Assembly: GCA_040882565.1 (NCBI GenBank)
Contig: JBBEAZ010000037.1
Span: 7,166-71,165 of the forward strand
DNA: 64,000 bases
Direction of reading: 5' to 3'
DNA from: CF-162 sp040882565
Lineage (GTDB): Bacteria; Chloroflexota; Dehalococcoidia; SM23-28-2; RBG-16-64-32
The number at the start of each line of letters is the position of its first letter. Within the stretch, counting starts at the first letter, position 1. A program made the position numbers and the translations under genes. Below the pieces are notes generated by a model that ran no database searches, was not told where the DNA came from, and saw only the letters and a list, made by a program, of their open reading frames with translations. Positions 23,256 through 31,955 of this stretch are shown piece by piece.

Positions 23256-24770
23256 GTGCAGATCAACGTCGAGAGCGGAGACATCACCAAGAGCCCAGCG
23301 AAGGCGATCATCGTCAACCTGTTCCAGGGCGTGACCAGCCCCGGCGGAGCGACGGGTGCCGTGGACAAGGCGCTGGACGGCGGCATCAGCGCACTGATCA
23401 GTGATGGTGAGGTCAAGGGCAAGAAGGGCGAGGCTTCGCTGGTGCATTCGCTCGGCAAGCTGCCCTCGCCGCGCGTGATCGTCGCCGGGCTCGGCAAGCA
23501 GGACGCCTTCGGGCTGAACGTCATCCGCGACATCGTGGGGACGAGCCTGCGGCGGGCACGGGCGACGGGCGCCAAGTCTGTGGCGACGATCCTGCACGGA
23601 GCTGGGGTCGCGGGTCTGGACGCCGAAGACTGCGCGCAGGCGCTGACCGAGGGCGCGGTGATGGGCGGCTACCGCTTCCGCAAGTACAAGAACGGCGCGA
23701 GCGCCGAAGACGAGAACACAGGCGAGATCGAGACGCTGACGATCATCGAGTCCGATGCCGCGAAGGTCGAGGCTATCAAGCGCGGTGTGGAGCGCGGGCA
23801 GATCTTCGCGGAGGCGGCGAACTACACACGTGACCTGGCGAACGAACCCGGCAACGAGCTGCCACCCTCGGCTCTGGCCGAGCGGGCACGACAACTGGTA
23901 GGCGAAGCGGGGATCGAGTGCGAGATCCTGCACGAAGGTCAGCTCAAGGAGCTGGGCATGGGCGCGCTGCTCGGGGTTGGCATCGGTTCGGTCGCGCCGC
24001 CGCGGCTGATTGTGATGCGCTACCGGGGCAACCCGGACTCGGACAAGACGCTCGGCCTGCTGGGCAAGGGGATCACGTTCGACTCGGGCGGGATTTCGAT
24101 CAAGCCGGCGGCGGGCATGGAGTCGATGAAGGGCGACATGTCCGGCGGGGCGGCGATCGCGGCGACGATGTGGGCGATCGGCAAGCTGAAGCCGAAGGTG
24201 AACGTGACGGGCATCGTGCCTACGGCCGAGAACATGCCGTCTGGGAGCGCGACGCGGCCCGGCGACGTGGTCCGGGCGATGAACGGCAAAACGATCGAAG
24301 TGATCAACACGGACGCGGAAGGGCGGCTGATCCTGGCGGACGCGATTTGCTACGCGCGCCGGGAGAACCTGTCGCCGATCGTGGACGTGGCGACGCTAAC
24401 GGGAGCAATGATGATTGCGCTCGGGCCGGGCGCAACCGGCTTCTTCGCCACGCACGACGACGTGGCCGACGCGATCAAAGCGGCGGGCGAGAAGTCCGGC
24501 GAGATGATGTGGCGTTTCCCGCTGATCGCGGACTACGCGGAGGGGCTGAAGAGCAACATTGCGGACATCAAGAACACGGGCGCGCGCGGCGGCGGGGCGA
24601 TCAGCGCCGCGAAGTTCCTGCACTTTTTCGCGGAGGACACGCCGTGGGCGCACATCGACATGGCAGGGACGGACGAGGCGGAGAAAGACAAGGGCATCTG
24701 GGTGAAAGGCTCGACGGGGATCCCGACGCGGACGCTGATCAACCTGGTGCTGGGCTGGGCGGAGAAGTAG
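23256..24770 (+). CDS. pepA: Cytosol (leucyl) aminopeptidase, M17 family
   Basis: 504 residues with a GTG start behind GAGGAGCCACA. The metal-binding core is intact: GLLGKGITFDSGGISIKP near residue 265 (Lys, Asp), GDMSGGAAIAATMWAIG and the signature NTDAEGRLILADAI near 350. The N-terminal macro-like domain is also present (NVESGDITKSPAKAIIVNLF). It removes N-terminal residues from peptides using two metal ions. It lies 77 bp after the histone-like gene and may be the end of the dapA transcript. Hairpin repeat R6 follows its stop within 10 bp. Confidence 0.95.
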   Translation: MQINVESGDITKSPAKAIIVNLFQGVTSPGGATGAVDKALDGGISALISDGEVKGKKGEASLVHSLGKLPSPRVIVAGLGKQDAFGLNVIRDIVGTSLRRARATGAKSVATILHGAGVAGLDAEDCAQALTEGAVMGGYRFRKYKNGASAEDENTGEIETLTIIESDAAKVEAIKRGVERGQIFAEAANYTRDLANEPGNELPPSALAERARQLVGEAGIECEILHEGQLKELGMGALLGVGIGSVAPPRLIVMRYRGNPDSDKTLGLLGKGITFDSGGISIKPAAGMESMKGDMSGGAAIAATMWAIGKLKPKVNVTGIVPTAENMPSGSATRPGDVVRAMNGKTIEVINTDAEGRLILADAICYARRENLSPIVDVATLTGAMMIALGPGATGFFATHDDVADAIKAAGEKSGEMMWRFPLIADYAEGLKSNIADIKNTGARGGGAISAAKFLHFFAEDTPWAHIDMAGTDEAEKDKGIWVKGSTGIPTRTLINLVLGWAEK

Positions 24771-24775
24771 AAGAG

Positions 24776-24838
24776 AGAGTCGGGGGGACACCCCCCAAAC
24801 CCCCCGGCAGCGGCTCCGCTGCACCTTCGGGTTGAGCG
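24776..24838. repeat. GC-rich hairpin repeat, copy R6, lacking the nested module
   Basis: TCGGGGGGACACCCCCC, then AAACCCCCCGGCAGCGG and CTCCGCTGCACCTTCGGG. As in R5, the CCCAGACGGGCC module is absent. It starts about 10 bp after the pepA stop, so it may act in termination or mRNA 3'-end protection. Confidence 0.75.
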
Positions 24839-24872
24839 TTGCCGGCCTCGCGTGCAGGGTTCACGACGGTTA

Positions 24873-24956
24873 CCGGGAATTCGCAGGGCCAGGGATTGGC
24901 ACCAGCGCCGCAATAGATTTGAGGCAGGGCTGGAAGCCCAGCGGCTACGGGTTTGT
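24873..24956. repeat. Second dispersed repeat family, copy 2
   Basis: CCGGGAATTCGCAGGGCCAG, a variable middle, then GATTTGAGGCAGGGCTGGAA and CGGCTACGGGTTTGT. It matches the copy at 20621-20702. It directly follows hairpin repeat R6. Confidence 0.6.
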
Positions 24957-24968
24957 TGCCCCCGTCGG

Positions 24969-25355
24969 TTAGCTGCGGCGGCGGAAGATGGTGCGGAAGA
25001 CCATCCAGACGCCGAAGACGGTGAGGCCGGTGGTGACGATGCGGTTCCAGTCGAAGATGGGGACCATGCGAGTGTCGTCGCCGGTGATTTCGAGGACGCC
25101 GACGGGCTGGACGCGGACTGCGCCGCCGCCACCACCACCACCACCGACGCCGGACTCGCCGTGGCCGTTGTGCGAGGCGGTGCCGCCGCCCTCGCCGCCG
25201 CCGAAGGTGTAGGCGACCGCGGCGACCGGAATGATGGTCTTGTCGCCGACGTGGCGCTCTTCGCCGTAGACGAGCTCGACGCGGGCGGTGGCTCGGATGC
25301 GCTCAAGGATCTGGCCGACGACGCCTTCGCCGCCGTAGGTGGTGGACTGGTCCAT
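24969..25355 (-). CDS. GerW/YtfJ-family protein
   Basis: 128 residues from ATG 25355 (MDQSTTYGGEGVVGQILERI), chosen for its AAGGAGAT 6 nt upstream. The family core is clear: ARVELVYGEERHVGDKTIIP then VAAVAYTFGGGEGGG, followed by a Gly-rich loop and VRVQPVGVLEITGDDTRMVP. The C-terminus has a hydrophobic segment (IVTTGLTVFGVWMVFRTIF), suggesting membrane association. GerW is a spore protein in Bacillus, but homologues occur widely in non-spore-forming Chloroflexota and Actinobacteria, where the role is unknown. It is 49 bp downstream of the methyltransferase gene. Confidence 0.85.
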   Translation of the reverse strand: MDQSTTYGGEGVVGQILERIRATARVELVYGEERHVGDKTIIPVAAVAYTFGGGEGGGTASHNGHGESGVGGGGGGGGAVRVQPVGVLEITGDDTRMVPIFDWNRIVTTGLTVFGVWMVFRTIFRRRS

Positions 25356-25404
25356 TTGCGATCTCCTTCTGTTGTTTGGTTTGGCCGATTGGGGGGCCGC
25401 TAGT

Positions 25405-26238
25405 TTATTCCCTGCTGGCGACAACGAGAAGCCAGTTGCGGGGCGATTCGGTGATGCCGAGTTCTTCGAAGGCCATGCGGGCGCCCTGCTGGAGGGCATC
25501 GGCGCCGGCTTTGAGGGGGACGCCGGGGAGGACGCCTTCGATCCAGAGGCTGTACTCGCTGATCGCCTCGAAGCCGCTGAGCGGCATCAGGACCTGCATG
25601 ACTTCCTTGTCGCGCACCTTGAAACCGTTCTCCTTGAGGAGCTGGATGTACTCGTCTTCGGTGAGGCGGTGGCGGGCTTCGACCCTGGTGCGCTCGGGCA
25701 TGAGGCCGTACTGACCTTTGAGGACGCGCAGGGCCTTCATCATCCACTTGCGGTAGAAGAGCTCGGCCTCGGGTGGCTCGGCGCCCATGTAAAACGAGGT
25801 GTTGAATGAAAAGGTGCCGTCCTCGCGGAGGGTCTGCTGGATCTCGTGGAGGACGTGTTCCTTTTCCGATAAGAGGTGGATGGCGTTGCAGAAGAAGACA
25901 GCGTCGACGGGTTTCTTGACGAGCTGTGTGAGGCGCTCGGCGCCGCCCTGGATGAAGCGGACGACGGCGCCGCTGATGTTCTCCAGGTTGCGCCGGGCGT
26001 CTTCGAGCGCGGGCGCCGAGGGCTCGACGGCGATCACCTCCGCGCCGTTGTTGGCAACGCGCTCGGCTATCAGACGGGTGACCGCGCCGGTGCCGGCGCC
26101 AAGATCGACAACCCGCTGGCCGACCTTGAGGTTGGTGAGCGCAACGAGACGGCGGTTGACCTCCTGGTAGAAGGGATGCTGGGCAAATTTATCCAGCGTG
26201 AACCCGGTTTGTCCGGCATCGGCGATGGGTAATGTCAT
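25405..26238 (-). CDS. SAM-dependent methyltransferase (class I)
   Basis: 277 residues. Motif I VVDLGAGTGAVTRLIAERV near residue 43 and the acidic motif II EVIAVEPSAPALEDARRNL define the SAM pocket. The motif IV region is VDAVFFCNAIHLL. The C-terminal half (SFYMGAEPPEAELFYRKWMM) probably binds the substrate, which is unknown. Its ATG overlaps the coaBC stop by one base (TAATG), so it is translated with the coenzyme A genes. Confidence 0.88.
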   Translation of the reverse strand: MTLPIADAGQTGFTLDKFAQHPFYQEVNRRLVALTNLKVGQRVVDLGAGTGAVTRLIAERVANNGAEVIAVEPSAPALEDARRNLENISGAVVRFIQGGAERLTQLVKKPVDAVFFCNAIHLLSEKEHVLHEIQQTLREDGTFSFNTSFYMGAEPPEAELFYRKWMMKALRVLKGQYGLMPERTRVEARHRLTEDEYIQLLKENGFKVRDKEVMQVLMPLSGFEAISEYSLWIEGVLPGVPLKAGADALQQGARMAFEELGITESPRNWLLVVASRE

Positions 26239-27443
26239 TAGTCAGCCCCCATCAGCTTTCGCACCCTGTCGAGTATACGCCAGGCCACTTCGTACTTGGT
26301 CATCAGCGGCCACTCTTCCTCGTTGCCCCGGGCGTCGATGACGACGACACGGTTGGTGTCGACGCTGAAGCCGGCGTCGGTGGCGGTGATGTCGTTGGCG
26401 ACGATGAGGTCGAGGCCCTTGGCGGCGATCTTCGAGCGGGCGTTTTCGTGGAGGTCCTGGCTCTCGGCAGCGAAGCCTACCTTGACTAGGCCCTGCGGAC
26501 GGCCGACCTCGGAGAGGATGTCCGGCGTCGGGGCGAGAGTCAGGGAGAGGGAGTCGCGGCCCGCGCGCTTGATCTTCTCGCCGACGGGCTCGGCGGGCTG
26601 GTAGTCGGCGACGGCGGCGGCCATGATCAGCGCGGAGGCGCCTTCGCACTCGGCGACGACGGCGTCACGCATCTGGGCGGCGCTGCGAACGCGGGCGACG
26701 CGGACGCCGTACGGCTCCGGGAGGGCGGTGACGCCGGCGACGAGGACGACGTCGGCGCCGCGGTCGCGGGCGGCTTCGGCGAGGGCGAAGCCCATCTTGC
26801 CGGAGGACTCATTGCCGACGAAGCGGACGGGATCGATAGCCTCGCGGGTGCCGCCGGCAGAGACGACCACTTTTTTTCCTGCTAAGTCAGAATTTCTCCC
26901 GGCGAGCATTCGGATTGCACCCAAAATAACCGGCACCTCGGACATCCGGCCGGTGCCGACCTGGCCCGAGGCGAGCCGGCCTTCCTCCGGGCCGACGAAG
27001 GCGACGCCGCGCGATTCGAGAGTGCGGACGTGGTCCTGGGTGGCGGGGTGCTCCCACATGTGCGGGTCCATGGCCGGGGCGACCAGGATGGGGGCCTTCG
27101 TGGCGAGGGCGGTGAGGCTGACCAGGTCCTCGGCTAGGCCGAGGGCGAGGCGGGCGAGCATCGTGGCGGTGGCGGGAGCGATGACCATGAGCTCGGCTCG
27201 CCGGGCGAGGGCGACGTGGAGTTCGGCGATCTCGGAGGACTCGTCCCACATGTCGTGGTAGGCGCGGCGGCCGGTGACGCTCTGGAAGGTGATGGGCGCG
27301 ACGAAGCGGGTGGCTTCGGGCGTCATCGCGACGTCGACGACGGCGCCAGCCTGGGTGAGCTTGCTCGCCAGGTCGGGGGCCTTGTAGGCAGCAATGCTGC
27401 CGGTGACGCCCAGGACGATCGGCTTATCGGTCAGGTTGTACAT
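26238..27443 (-). CDS. coaBC: Bifunctional phosphopantothenoylcysteine decarboxylase / phosphopantothenate-cysteine ligase
   Basis: 401 residues, normal for CoaBC. The N-terminal flavin decarboxylase domain shows VTGSIAAYKAPDLASKL, the catalytic-type His in AELHVALARRA, then APAMDPHMWEHPATQ and RLASGQVGTGRM. The last two are Asp and Ser variants of the E. coli PAMN and CG motifs, as I recall from other bacterial subclasses such as Bacteroidetes. The C-terminal ligase domain has VVVSAGGTREAIDPVRFVGN, SSGKMGFALAEAARDRGADV and FAAESQD. It makes 4'-phosphopantetheine from phosphopantothenate and cysteine. It is 1 bp from coaX and one base overlapped with the methyltransferase. Confidence 0.95.
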   Translation of the reverse strand: MYNLTDKPIVLGVTGSIAAYKAPDLASKLTQAGAVVDVAMTPEATRFVAPITFQSVTGRRAYHDMWDESSEIAELHVALARRAELMVIAPATATMLARLALGLAEDLVSLTALATKAPILVAPAMDPHMWEHPATQDHVRTLESRGVAFVGPEEGRLASGQVGTGRMSEVPVILGAIRMLAGRNSDLAGKKVVVSAGGTREAIDPVRFVGNESSGKMGFALAEAARDRGADVVLVAGVTALPEPYGVRVARVRSAAQMRDAVVAECEGASALIMAAAVADYQPAEPVGEKIKRAGRDSLSLTLAPTPDILSEVGRPQGLVKVGFAAESQDLHENARSKIAAKGLDLIVANDITATDAGFSVDTNRVVVIDARGNEEEWPLMTKYEVAWRILDRVRKLMGAD

Positions 27444-27444
27444 G

Positions 27445-28212
27445 CTAAGAACGGTTGAGTTCGTAGATTAGACGCAGGCCGGTGAGCGTCAGTTGCGTAT
27501 CGACCTTATCGATCACGTTCGTCTCCCGGGCGATGATCTCCGCCCAGCCGCCGGTGCCGATGACGGTGGCCTGACCACCGAGCTCCTCTTTGATGCGGGC
27601 GACAATGCCCTCTACCAGACCTACGTACCCGAAAAGGATACCAGACTGGATCGCACCGACCGTATTGCGCCCAATAGCGGTCTTGGGGCGCTCTAGCTCG
27701 ACGCGGGAGAGCTTGGCAGCGCGGCGGAAGAGCGCTTCGGAGGCGATGCCGAGCCCGGGAGCGATGGCGCCACCGAGGTAGTCGCCGGCGGCGTCGATGG
27801 CGTCGAAGACGGTGGCAGTGCCGAGGTCCACCACGATCAGCGGCGGGCCGTAGAGCTTGATCGCGGCTACGGCGTCGGCGACGCGGTCAGCGCCGACTTC
27901 GCGCGGAGAGTCGTAGAGGATGCGGAGGCCGGTGCGAACGCCGGCGGTGACGTGGAGAGGAGTGATCTTGAAATAGCGTTTGCAGATCTGCTCGAAGACC
28001 GGCTCGAGGTCAGGGACGACGCAGGCCATGACGGCCTCGGTGATGTCGTTCGGCGGAATTGATTCGTGCTGGAGGAGGGTGAGGATGATGACGCCGTACT
28101 CGTCGGGCAGGCGTTCCATATCGGTGGCGAAGCGCCAGGTGGTGACGAGTTTTTCGCCGTCGAAAATACCGAGGGTTACGTTGGTGTTGCCGACGTCCAT
28201 CGTAAGAAGCAT
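27445..28212 (-). CDS. coaX: Type III pantothenate kinase
   Basis: 255 residues. The ASKHA phosphate-1 motif opens the protein (LLTMDVGNTNVTLGIFDGEK). GADRVADAVAAIKLYGPPLI and VVDLGTATVFDAID give the pantothenate-binding and phosphate-2 segments. VIGTGGWAEIIARET is the adenosine motif. It phosphorylates pantothenate, the first step of coenzyme A synthesis, and is followed 1 bp later by coaBC. GGAG precedes the ATG, and a TATAAT sits about 30 bp upstream in the intergenic region shared with dnaA. Confidence 0.96.
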   Translation of the reverse strand: MLLTMDVGNTNVTLGIFDGEKLVTTWRFATDMERLPDEYGVIILTLLQHESIPPNDITEAVMACVVPDLEPVFEQICKRYFKITPLHVTAGVRTGLRILYDSPREVGADRVADAVAAIKLYGPPLIVVDLGTATVFDAIDAAGDYLGGAIAPGLGIASEALFRRAAKLSRVELERPKTAIGRNTVGAIQSGILFGYVGLVEGIVARIKEELGGQATVIGTGGWAEIIARETNVIDKVDTQLTLTGLRLIYELNRS

Positions 28213-28241
28213 AGAGGGGTCTCCGGACGGGAAGTGCCGTC

Positions 28242-28247
28242 ATTATA
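28242..28247 (-). promoter_or_regulatory. -10 element for the coaX-coaBC operon
   Basis: On the minus strand TATAAT is centred 32 bp upstream of the coaX ATG, with a normal leader and ribosome site in between. No convincing -35 was found at 16-18 bp. It is in the divergent region with dnaA. Confidence 0.4.
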
Positions 28248-28333
28248 TGCGGGCAAAAAATGGGCCAGCAAGCGCGTCAATCTTTACCAGTTCGGAAAGG
28301 GATGGAGTCCACGCCCTCGTTAACATAAAATCA

Positions 28334-28363
28334 TTGACGGCCTTGACTAGCCCCTGCTATGTT
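28334..28363 (+). promoter_or_regulatory. Probable dnaA promoter
   Basis: TTGACG at 28334-28339 and TATGTT at 28358-28363 are separated by 18 bp, about 55 bp before the dnaA ATG. A second TTGACT at 28343 is too close to the -10. No cluster of DnaA boxes (TTATNCACA) was seen here. Confidence 0.45.
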
Positions 28364-28417
28364 GCCGTGCATCCGCTCCGCCACATCACTTCACTTCATC
28401 CACACGGAGGCACCCAG

Positions 28418-29818
28418 ATGGCAGACCCAACTGCGCAACGCGTATGGGATACTGCCCTCGGCCAGCTCCAGATCCATGTCACGAGGCCGAACTACGACAC
28501 GTGGCTTAAGGATACAAGGGGTCTAAGGTACGAGGACGGTATGTTCATCGTGGGGGTCCCGACGGAATTCGTGAAGGAGTGGCTGGGAACACGTATGAGG
28601 GGGATCGTATCCCAGACTGTTGGTGGCATCTTGGGCACGCCAACCGAGATCTCGTTCGAGATCATCGGCACCAACATGAACGGGAACGGCGCGGCACACG
28701 TGAACGGCACTGGAAACGGCAACGGACGCACTGCGGCCGGGACCGCAGAGATGCCGCTTTCCGAGCAATCGCCGGTACATTCCCTGATCACGAGCCCGCT
28801 GCTCAAACAGCGGCTCAACCCCCGCTACACCTTCCGCACATTCGTTGTCGCGGACTCCAATCGAATAGCGGCTGCGGCTGCCCTTGCGGCAGCCGAGAGG
28901 CCGGGCGAGGACTACAATCCTCTCTTTATCTACAGCAGTCCGGGGCTGGGGAAGACTCACCTCTTGCAGGCGATCGCCCTGCGCGCCGGGCAGCTGAGCA
29001 TCAACGCGCTCTACGTCACTTCCGAGCAGTTCGTCAACGACTTCGTCACCTCGATCGCCCAGGGTCGCGGGGACGAGTTCCGCCGGCGCTACCGCTCGGT
29101 CCAGCTTCTGCTGGTGGACGACGTGCAGTTCCTGGCCTCGAAGGGGCGGTCGCAGGAGGAGTTCTTCTACACCTTCAACGACCTTCACTCTAACGGCTGC
29201 CAGATGGTCATCGCGGGAGACCGGCCACCGGCTTCGATCCCCGGAATGGAGGCGCGGATGTCCTCCCGCTTCCAGTGGGGACTGATTGCCGACATCCAGC
29301 CGCCCGACGAAGAGACCCGCGTCGCGATACTGCAGGCGAAAGCCCGCGACCAACGCGTCGACATGCCAGCCGACGTCATGCACTACCTCGCGGACCGCGT
29401 CCGCGACAACATCCGGGCCCTTGAGGGCTGCCTGAACCGCGTAGTCGCTTACGCCCGGCTCACACGCAGCGCGATAAGCCTGGAAGTCGCACAGAAGGCG
29501 CTTGCAGCGCTAACACCGGCGGTCGCCGCGCCGGTTGACCCGCAGGCGATCCTGGAGGCTGTCTCCGCTTACTTTGGTGTGCCAGTGGCGGCTATCACCG
29601 GCAAGAGCCGGTCGAAGCAGATCGCCGAGGCCCGCCACGTGGCGATGTACCTGATGCGAGAAGACGGGGAACTCGCGCTCAAACAGGTCGGCCTCCTCCT
29701 CGGTCACCGCGACCACTCGACGGTGATCCACGGCGTGCAGAAGATTGGACACGCCGTAATCTCGGACCAGCGGCTGAGCGCCCAATTGTCCGAGATCAGG
29801 GGAAACGTTTCCCACTAA
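28418..29818 (+). CDS. dnaA: Chromosomal replication initiator DnaA
   Basis: 466 residues from ATG 28418 with GGAGG 7 nt upstream. A longer in-frame reading from 27980 is antisense to coaX and is rejected. Domain I begins RVWDTALGQLQIHVTRPNYD. Domain II is a short Asn/Gly linker. Domain III has Walker A SSPGLGKTHLLQAI, Walker B LLLVDDVQFLASKG and the arginine-finger segment SRFQWGLIADI. Domain IV has the DnaA-box-binding GLLLGHRDHSTVIHGVQKI. It opens the replication origin. Neighbours are coaX and obgE rather than dnaN or rpmH. A possible hairpin terminator follows. Confidence 0.97.
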   Translation: MADPTAQRVWDTALGQLQIHVTRPNYDTWLKDTRGLRYEDGMFIVGVPTEFVKEWLGTRMRGIVSQTVGGILGTPTEISFEIIGTNMNGNGAAHVNGTGNGNGRTAAGTAEMPLSEQSPVHSLITSPLLKQRLNPRYTFRTFVVADSNRIAAAAALAAAERPGEDYNPLFIYSSPGLGKTHLLQAIALRAGQLSINALYVTSEQFVNDFVTSIAQGRGDEFRRRYRSVQLLLVDDVQFLASKGRSQEEFFYTFNDLHSNGCQMVIAGDRPPASIPGMEARMSSRFQWGLIADIQPPDEETRVAILQAKARDQRVDMPADVMHYLADRVRDNIRALEGCLNRVVAYARLTRSAISLEVAQKALAALTPAVAAPVDPQAILEAVSAYFGVPVAAITGKSRSKQIAEARHVAMYLMREDGELALKQVGLLLGHRDHSTVIHGVQKIGHAVISDQRLSAQLSEIRGNVSH

Positions 29819-29850
29819 GAAGCCAACAAACCATCCACGAAGCTTAACAA

Positions 29851-29883
29851 GACCGGGGGCTGGCCACGAAGCTGCCCCCGGTC
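29851..29883 (+). terminator. Hairpin terminator after dnaA
   Basis: GACCGGGGGC and GCCCCCGGTC form a perfect 10-bp stem around a 13-nt loop, 33 bp after the dnaA stop, followed by TCTGCTTG. The T-run is weak, so it may be a partially Rho-independent terminator. Confidence 0.6.
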
Positions 29884-30054
29884 TCTGCTTGTAATGCTGG
29901 TGTTACGGAAAGTGCCGGGACGGTTACTCCACGCCAATCCACCGGGTCGGGCGCAAAGGCGAACAGCTTATCCCCAGCACGGGAGAGCACGCCGCCAACA
30001 GGTTCAACACCACTACTACGACTACTGCGAAGCAGTATCTATTAGTCTCCTATC

Positions 30055-30060
30055 TATAAT
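30055..30060 (+). promoter_or_regulatory. -10 element giving a leaderless obgE mRNA
   Basis: A consensus TATAAT ends 6 nt before the GTG start codon at 30067. No ribosome-binding site fits between, so transcription probably starts on or beside the GTG. The -35 region is not consensus. Confidence 0.55.
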
Positions 30061-30066
30061 GGATTA

Positions 30067-31356
30067 GTGATAGACCGGATACAGCTGACGTTGAAAGGTG
30101 GAGACGGCGGCAACGGCGTCGTCAGTTTCCGCCGAGAGAAGTACATCCCGAGAGGCGGGCCGGACGGTGGTGACGGCGGCAACGGCGGTAACGTCGTGAT
30201 CGTTGCGAGCCGGTCACACCGCCACCTTCAGGAATTGGGCAGACGCCGGATGTACAAGGCGCCGCGGGGCCAGCACGGCCAGGGGTCGGACAAGTCCGGT
30301 CGCCGCGGCGAAGACCTGATCCTCAAGGTGCCAGTTGGCACGCAGGTGACGGCGGTGGGCGAAGACGGCGAGGAGAAGCTGATCGCGGACCTGACCGAGG
30401 AGGGCCAGTCGGTCGTAGCCGCGCGGAGCGGGATCGGCGGCTGGGGGAACGCGCGATTCGCGACTTCGACGCATCGCGCGCCGCGAATCGCGCAGAGCGG
30501 ACAGAAGGGCCAGGAAGTAACTGTGAGGCTGGACCTGAAGCTGCTGGCGGACGTCGGGCTGGCGGGTCTGCCGAACGCCGGGAAGTCGACGCTGCTAACG
30601 GCGATGTCGGCGGCGCGGCCGCGGATCGGCGCATACCCGTTCACGACTCTGGAACCCCATCTCGGGGTCGTCGACGTCGGCTGGGAGCGCTTCGTGGCGG
30701 CAGACATCCCGGGGTTGATTGAGGGTGCGCACGAGGGAGCCGGCCTGGGGCTGGAGTTTCTGCGCCACGTCGAGCGGACGAGGCTATTGGTCCATTTGCT
30801 GGACGGCAGCCGCGAAGACCCCTGGGCGGATATGGAGACGGTGAACCGGGAGCTGAGCGAGTACGGGCAGGGCCTCCACGAGCGACCGCAGATGGTAGTC
30901 GTGAACAAGATCGACATCCCGGAGGTGGCTGCAGCCAGAGACGAGATAGAGTCGGAGTTCCGGGCGCGTGGGCTCGAGCCGCTGTTTATCTCGGCGGCAT
31001 CGGGCGAGGGCGTCGAGTCGCTGGTGAAGGCGATGGCGACGAGCCTGCACGAGATGGATGAGGTGGAGAGGGCGAGGTTGGCGGACGCCCCCGAGGTGGT
31101 GGTGCCAGTGTTGCGGCCGGCGGAGCGCAAAGGCGACGTGAAGGTGCGGCACGAGGGCAAGGCCTACCGGATCGAGGGCGACCGGGCGGTTGCCTTCGCG
31201 GAGATGATGCCGCTGCATACGGAGGAAGGGCGCGCGGAGTTGTGGCGGCGGTTTGTGCGCTGGGGCGTCGTCTCGGCGCTGAAGCGGGCAGGGGCGAAGC
31301 GAGGGGACCGTGTGCGGCTCGGCCAGGTCGACCTGGAGATGGAGTTGATCGATTGA
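30067..31356 (+). CDS. obgE: GTPase Obg/CgtA
   Basis: 429 residues with a GTG start. The Gly-rich Obg fold comes first (LKGGDGGNGVVSFRREKYIP, GGPDGGDGGNGGNVV). Next is the G domain: G1 GLPNAGKSTLL near residue 166, G3 DIPGLIEGAHEGAGLGLEFL, and G4 VNKIDIPE. A C-terminal OCT domain ends the protein (KAYRIEGDRAVAFAEM). It acts in large ribosomal subunit assembly and stress control. Its TGA overlaps the TTG of nadD, a common Obg-NadD pairing. Confidence 0.97.
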   Translation: MIDRIQLTLKGGDGGNGVVSFRREKYIPRGGPDGGDGGNGGNVVIVASRSHRHLQELGRRRMYKAPRGQHGQGSDKSGRRGEDLILKVPVGTQVTAVGEDGEEKLIADLTEEGQSVVAARSGIGGWGNARFATSTHRAPRIAQSGQKGQEVTVRLDLKLLADVGLAGLPNAGKSTLLTAMSAARPRIGAYPFTTLEPHLGVVDVGWERFVAADIPGLIEGAHEGAGLGLEFLRHVERTRLLVHLLDGSREDPWADMETVNRELSEYGQGLHERPQMVVVNKIDIPEVAAARDEIESEFRARGLEPLFISAASGEGVESLVKAMATSLHEMDEVERARLADAPEVVVPVLRPAERKGDVKVRHEGKAYRIEGDRAVAFAEMMPLHTEEGRAELWRRFVRWGVVSALKRAGAKRGDRVRLGQVDLEMELID

Positions 31357-31955
31357 GGCTGGGTGTCCTCGGCGGGACGTTCGACCCGGTCCACCTGGGG
31401 CACCTGGTGCTGGCGGAGACGGCCCGCGCGGAGCTGGCGCTGGACAGAGTGGTGTTCGTGCCGACCGGGTATTCGTGGCGCAAGGCGGGGCGCGAGATGT
31501 TGCCGGCGGAACAGCGCTGCGAGATGGTGCGCCTGGCGATCGCCGGCGATCCCCACTTCGAGCTGTCGACGCTGGAAGTCGACCGCGAGGGACCGTCCTA
31601 CAGCGAGGTAACGTTGGAGGCGCTGGCGGAGGAGAACCCGGGCGCGCAGCTTTTCTTCATCCTCGGCCGGGACGCGCTGGCCGATCTACCGAACTGGCAC
31701 GCCCCTGAGCGCATCGTCGAGCTGGCGACGCTGGCAGTGGCCACGCGCGTCAAAGAGGGAGCAACAGCAGCCCCTGAGGCGGCGCTCGGTGACCTGCGCG
31801 CGCACATCGTCTGGCTGGAGATGCCGGCCATCGCGATCAGCGCGACGGGGATCCGCGAACGGGTGCGCGCCGGGCGCTCGATCCGCTACCTGGTGCCGGA
31901 TGCCGTGGCGGAATACATCGCGGCGCACGGGCTATACCGCGGCGACGGATTATGA
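31353..31955 (+). CDS. nadD: Nicotinate-nucleotide adenylyltransferase
   Basis: 200 residues from a TTG overlapping the obgE stop (TTGA). A longer in-frame reading from 31242 lies inside obgE and is rejected. Nucleotidyltransferase motifs are GVLGGTFDPVHLGHLVLAE at the N-terminus and IAISATGIRERVRAGRSIRY near the C-terminus. It transfers AMP to nicotinate mononucleotide in NAD synthesis. The C-terminal part lacks an HD domain. Confidence 0.95.
   Translation: MRLGVLGGTFDPVHLGHLVLAETARAELALDRVVFVPTGYSWRKAGREMLPAEQRCEMVRLAIAGDPHFELSTLEVDREGPSYSEVTLEALAEENPGAQLFFILGRDALADLPNWHAPERIVELATLAVATRVKEGATAAPEAALGDLRAHIVWLEMPAIAISATGIRERVRAGRSIRYLVPDAVAEYIAAHGLYRGDGL

Noticed and set aside
26880..27070. 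Loss of active-site residues in the CoaC domain (PAMD, ASG instead of PAMN, ACG)
   Set aside because: From memory this PAMD/LASG combination is seen in other bacterial CoaBC proteins, so it is treated as a subclass rather than an inactivation.
27980..28417. N-terminal extension of the DnaA reading frame
   Set aside because: It is antisense to coaX and lacks a ribosome site. The ATG at 28418 has GGAGG at the right distance and gives a normal DnaA.
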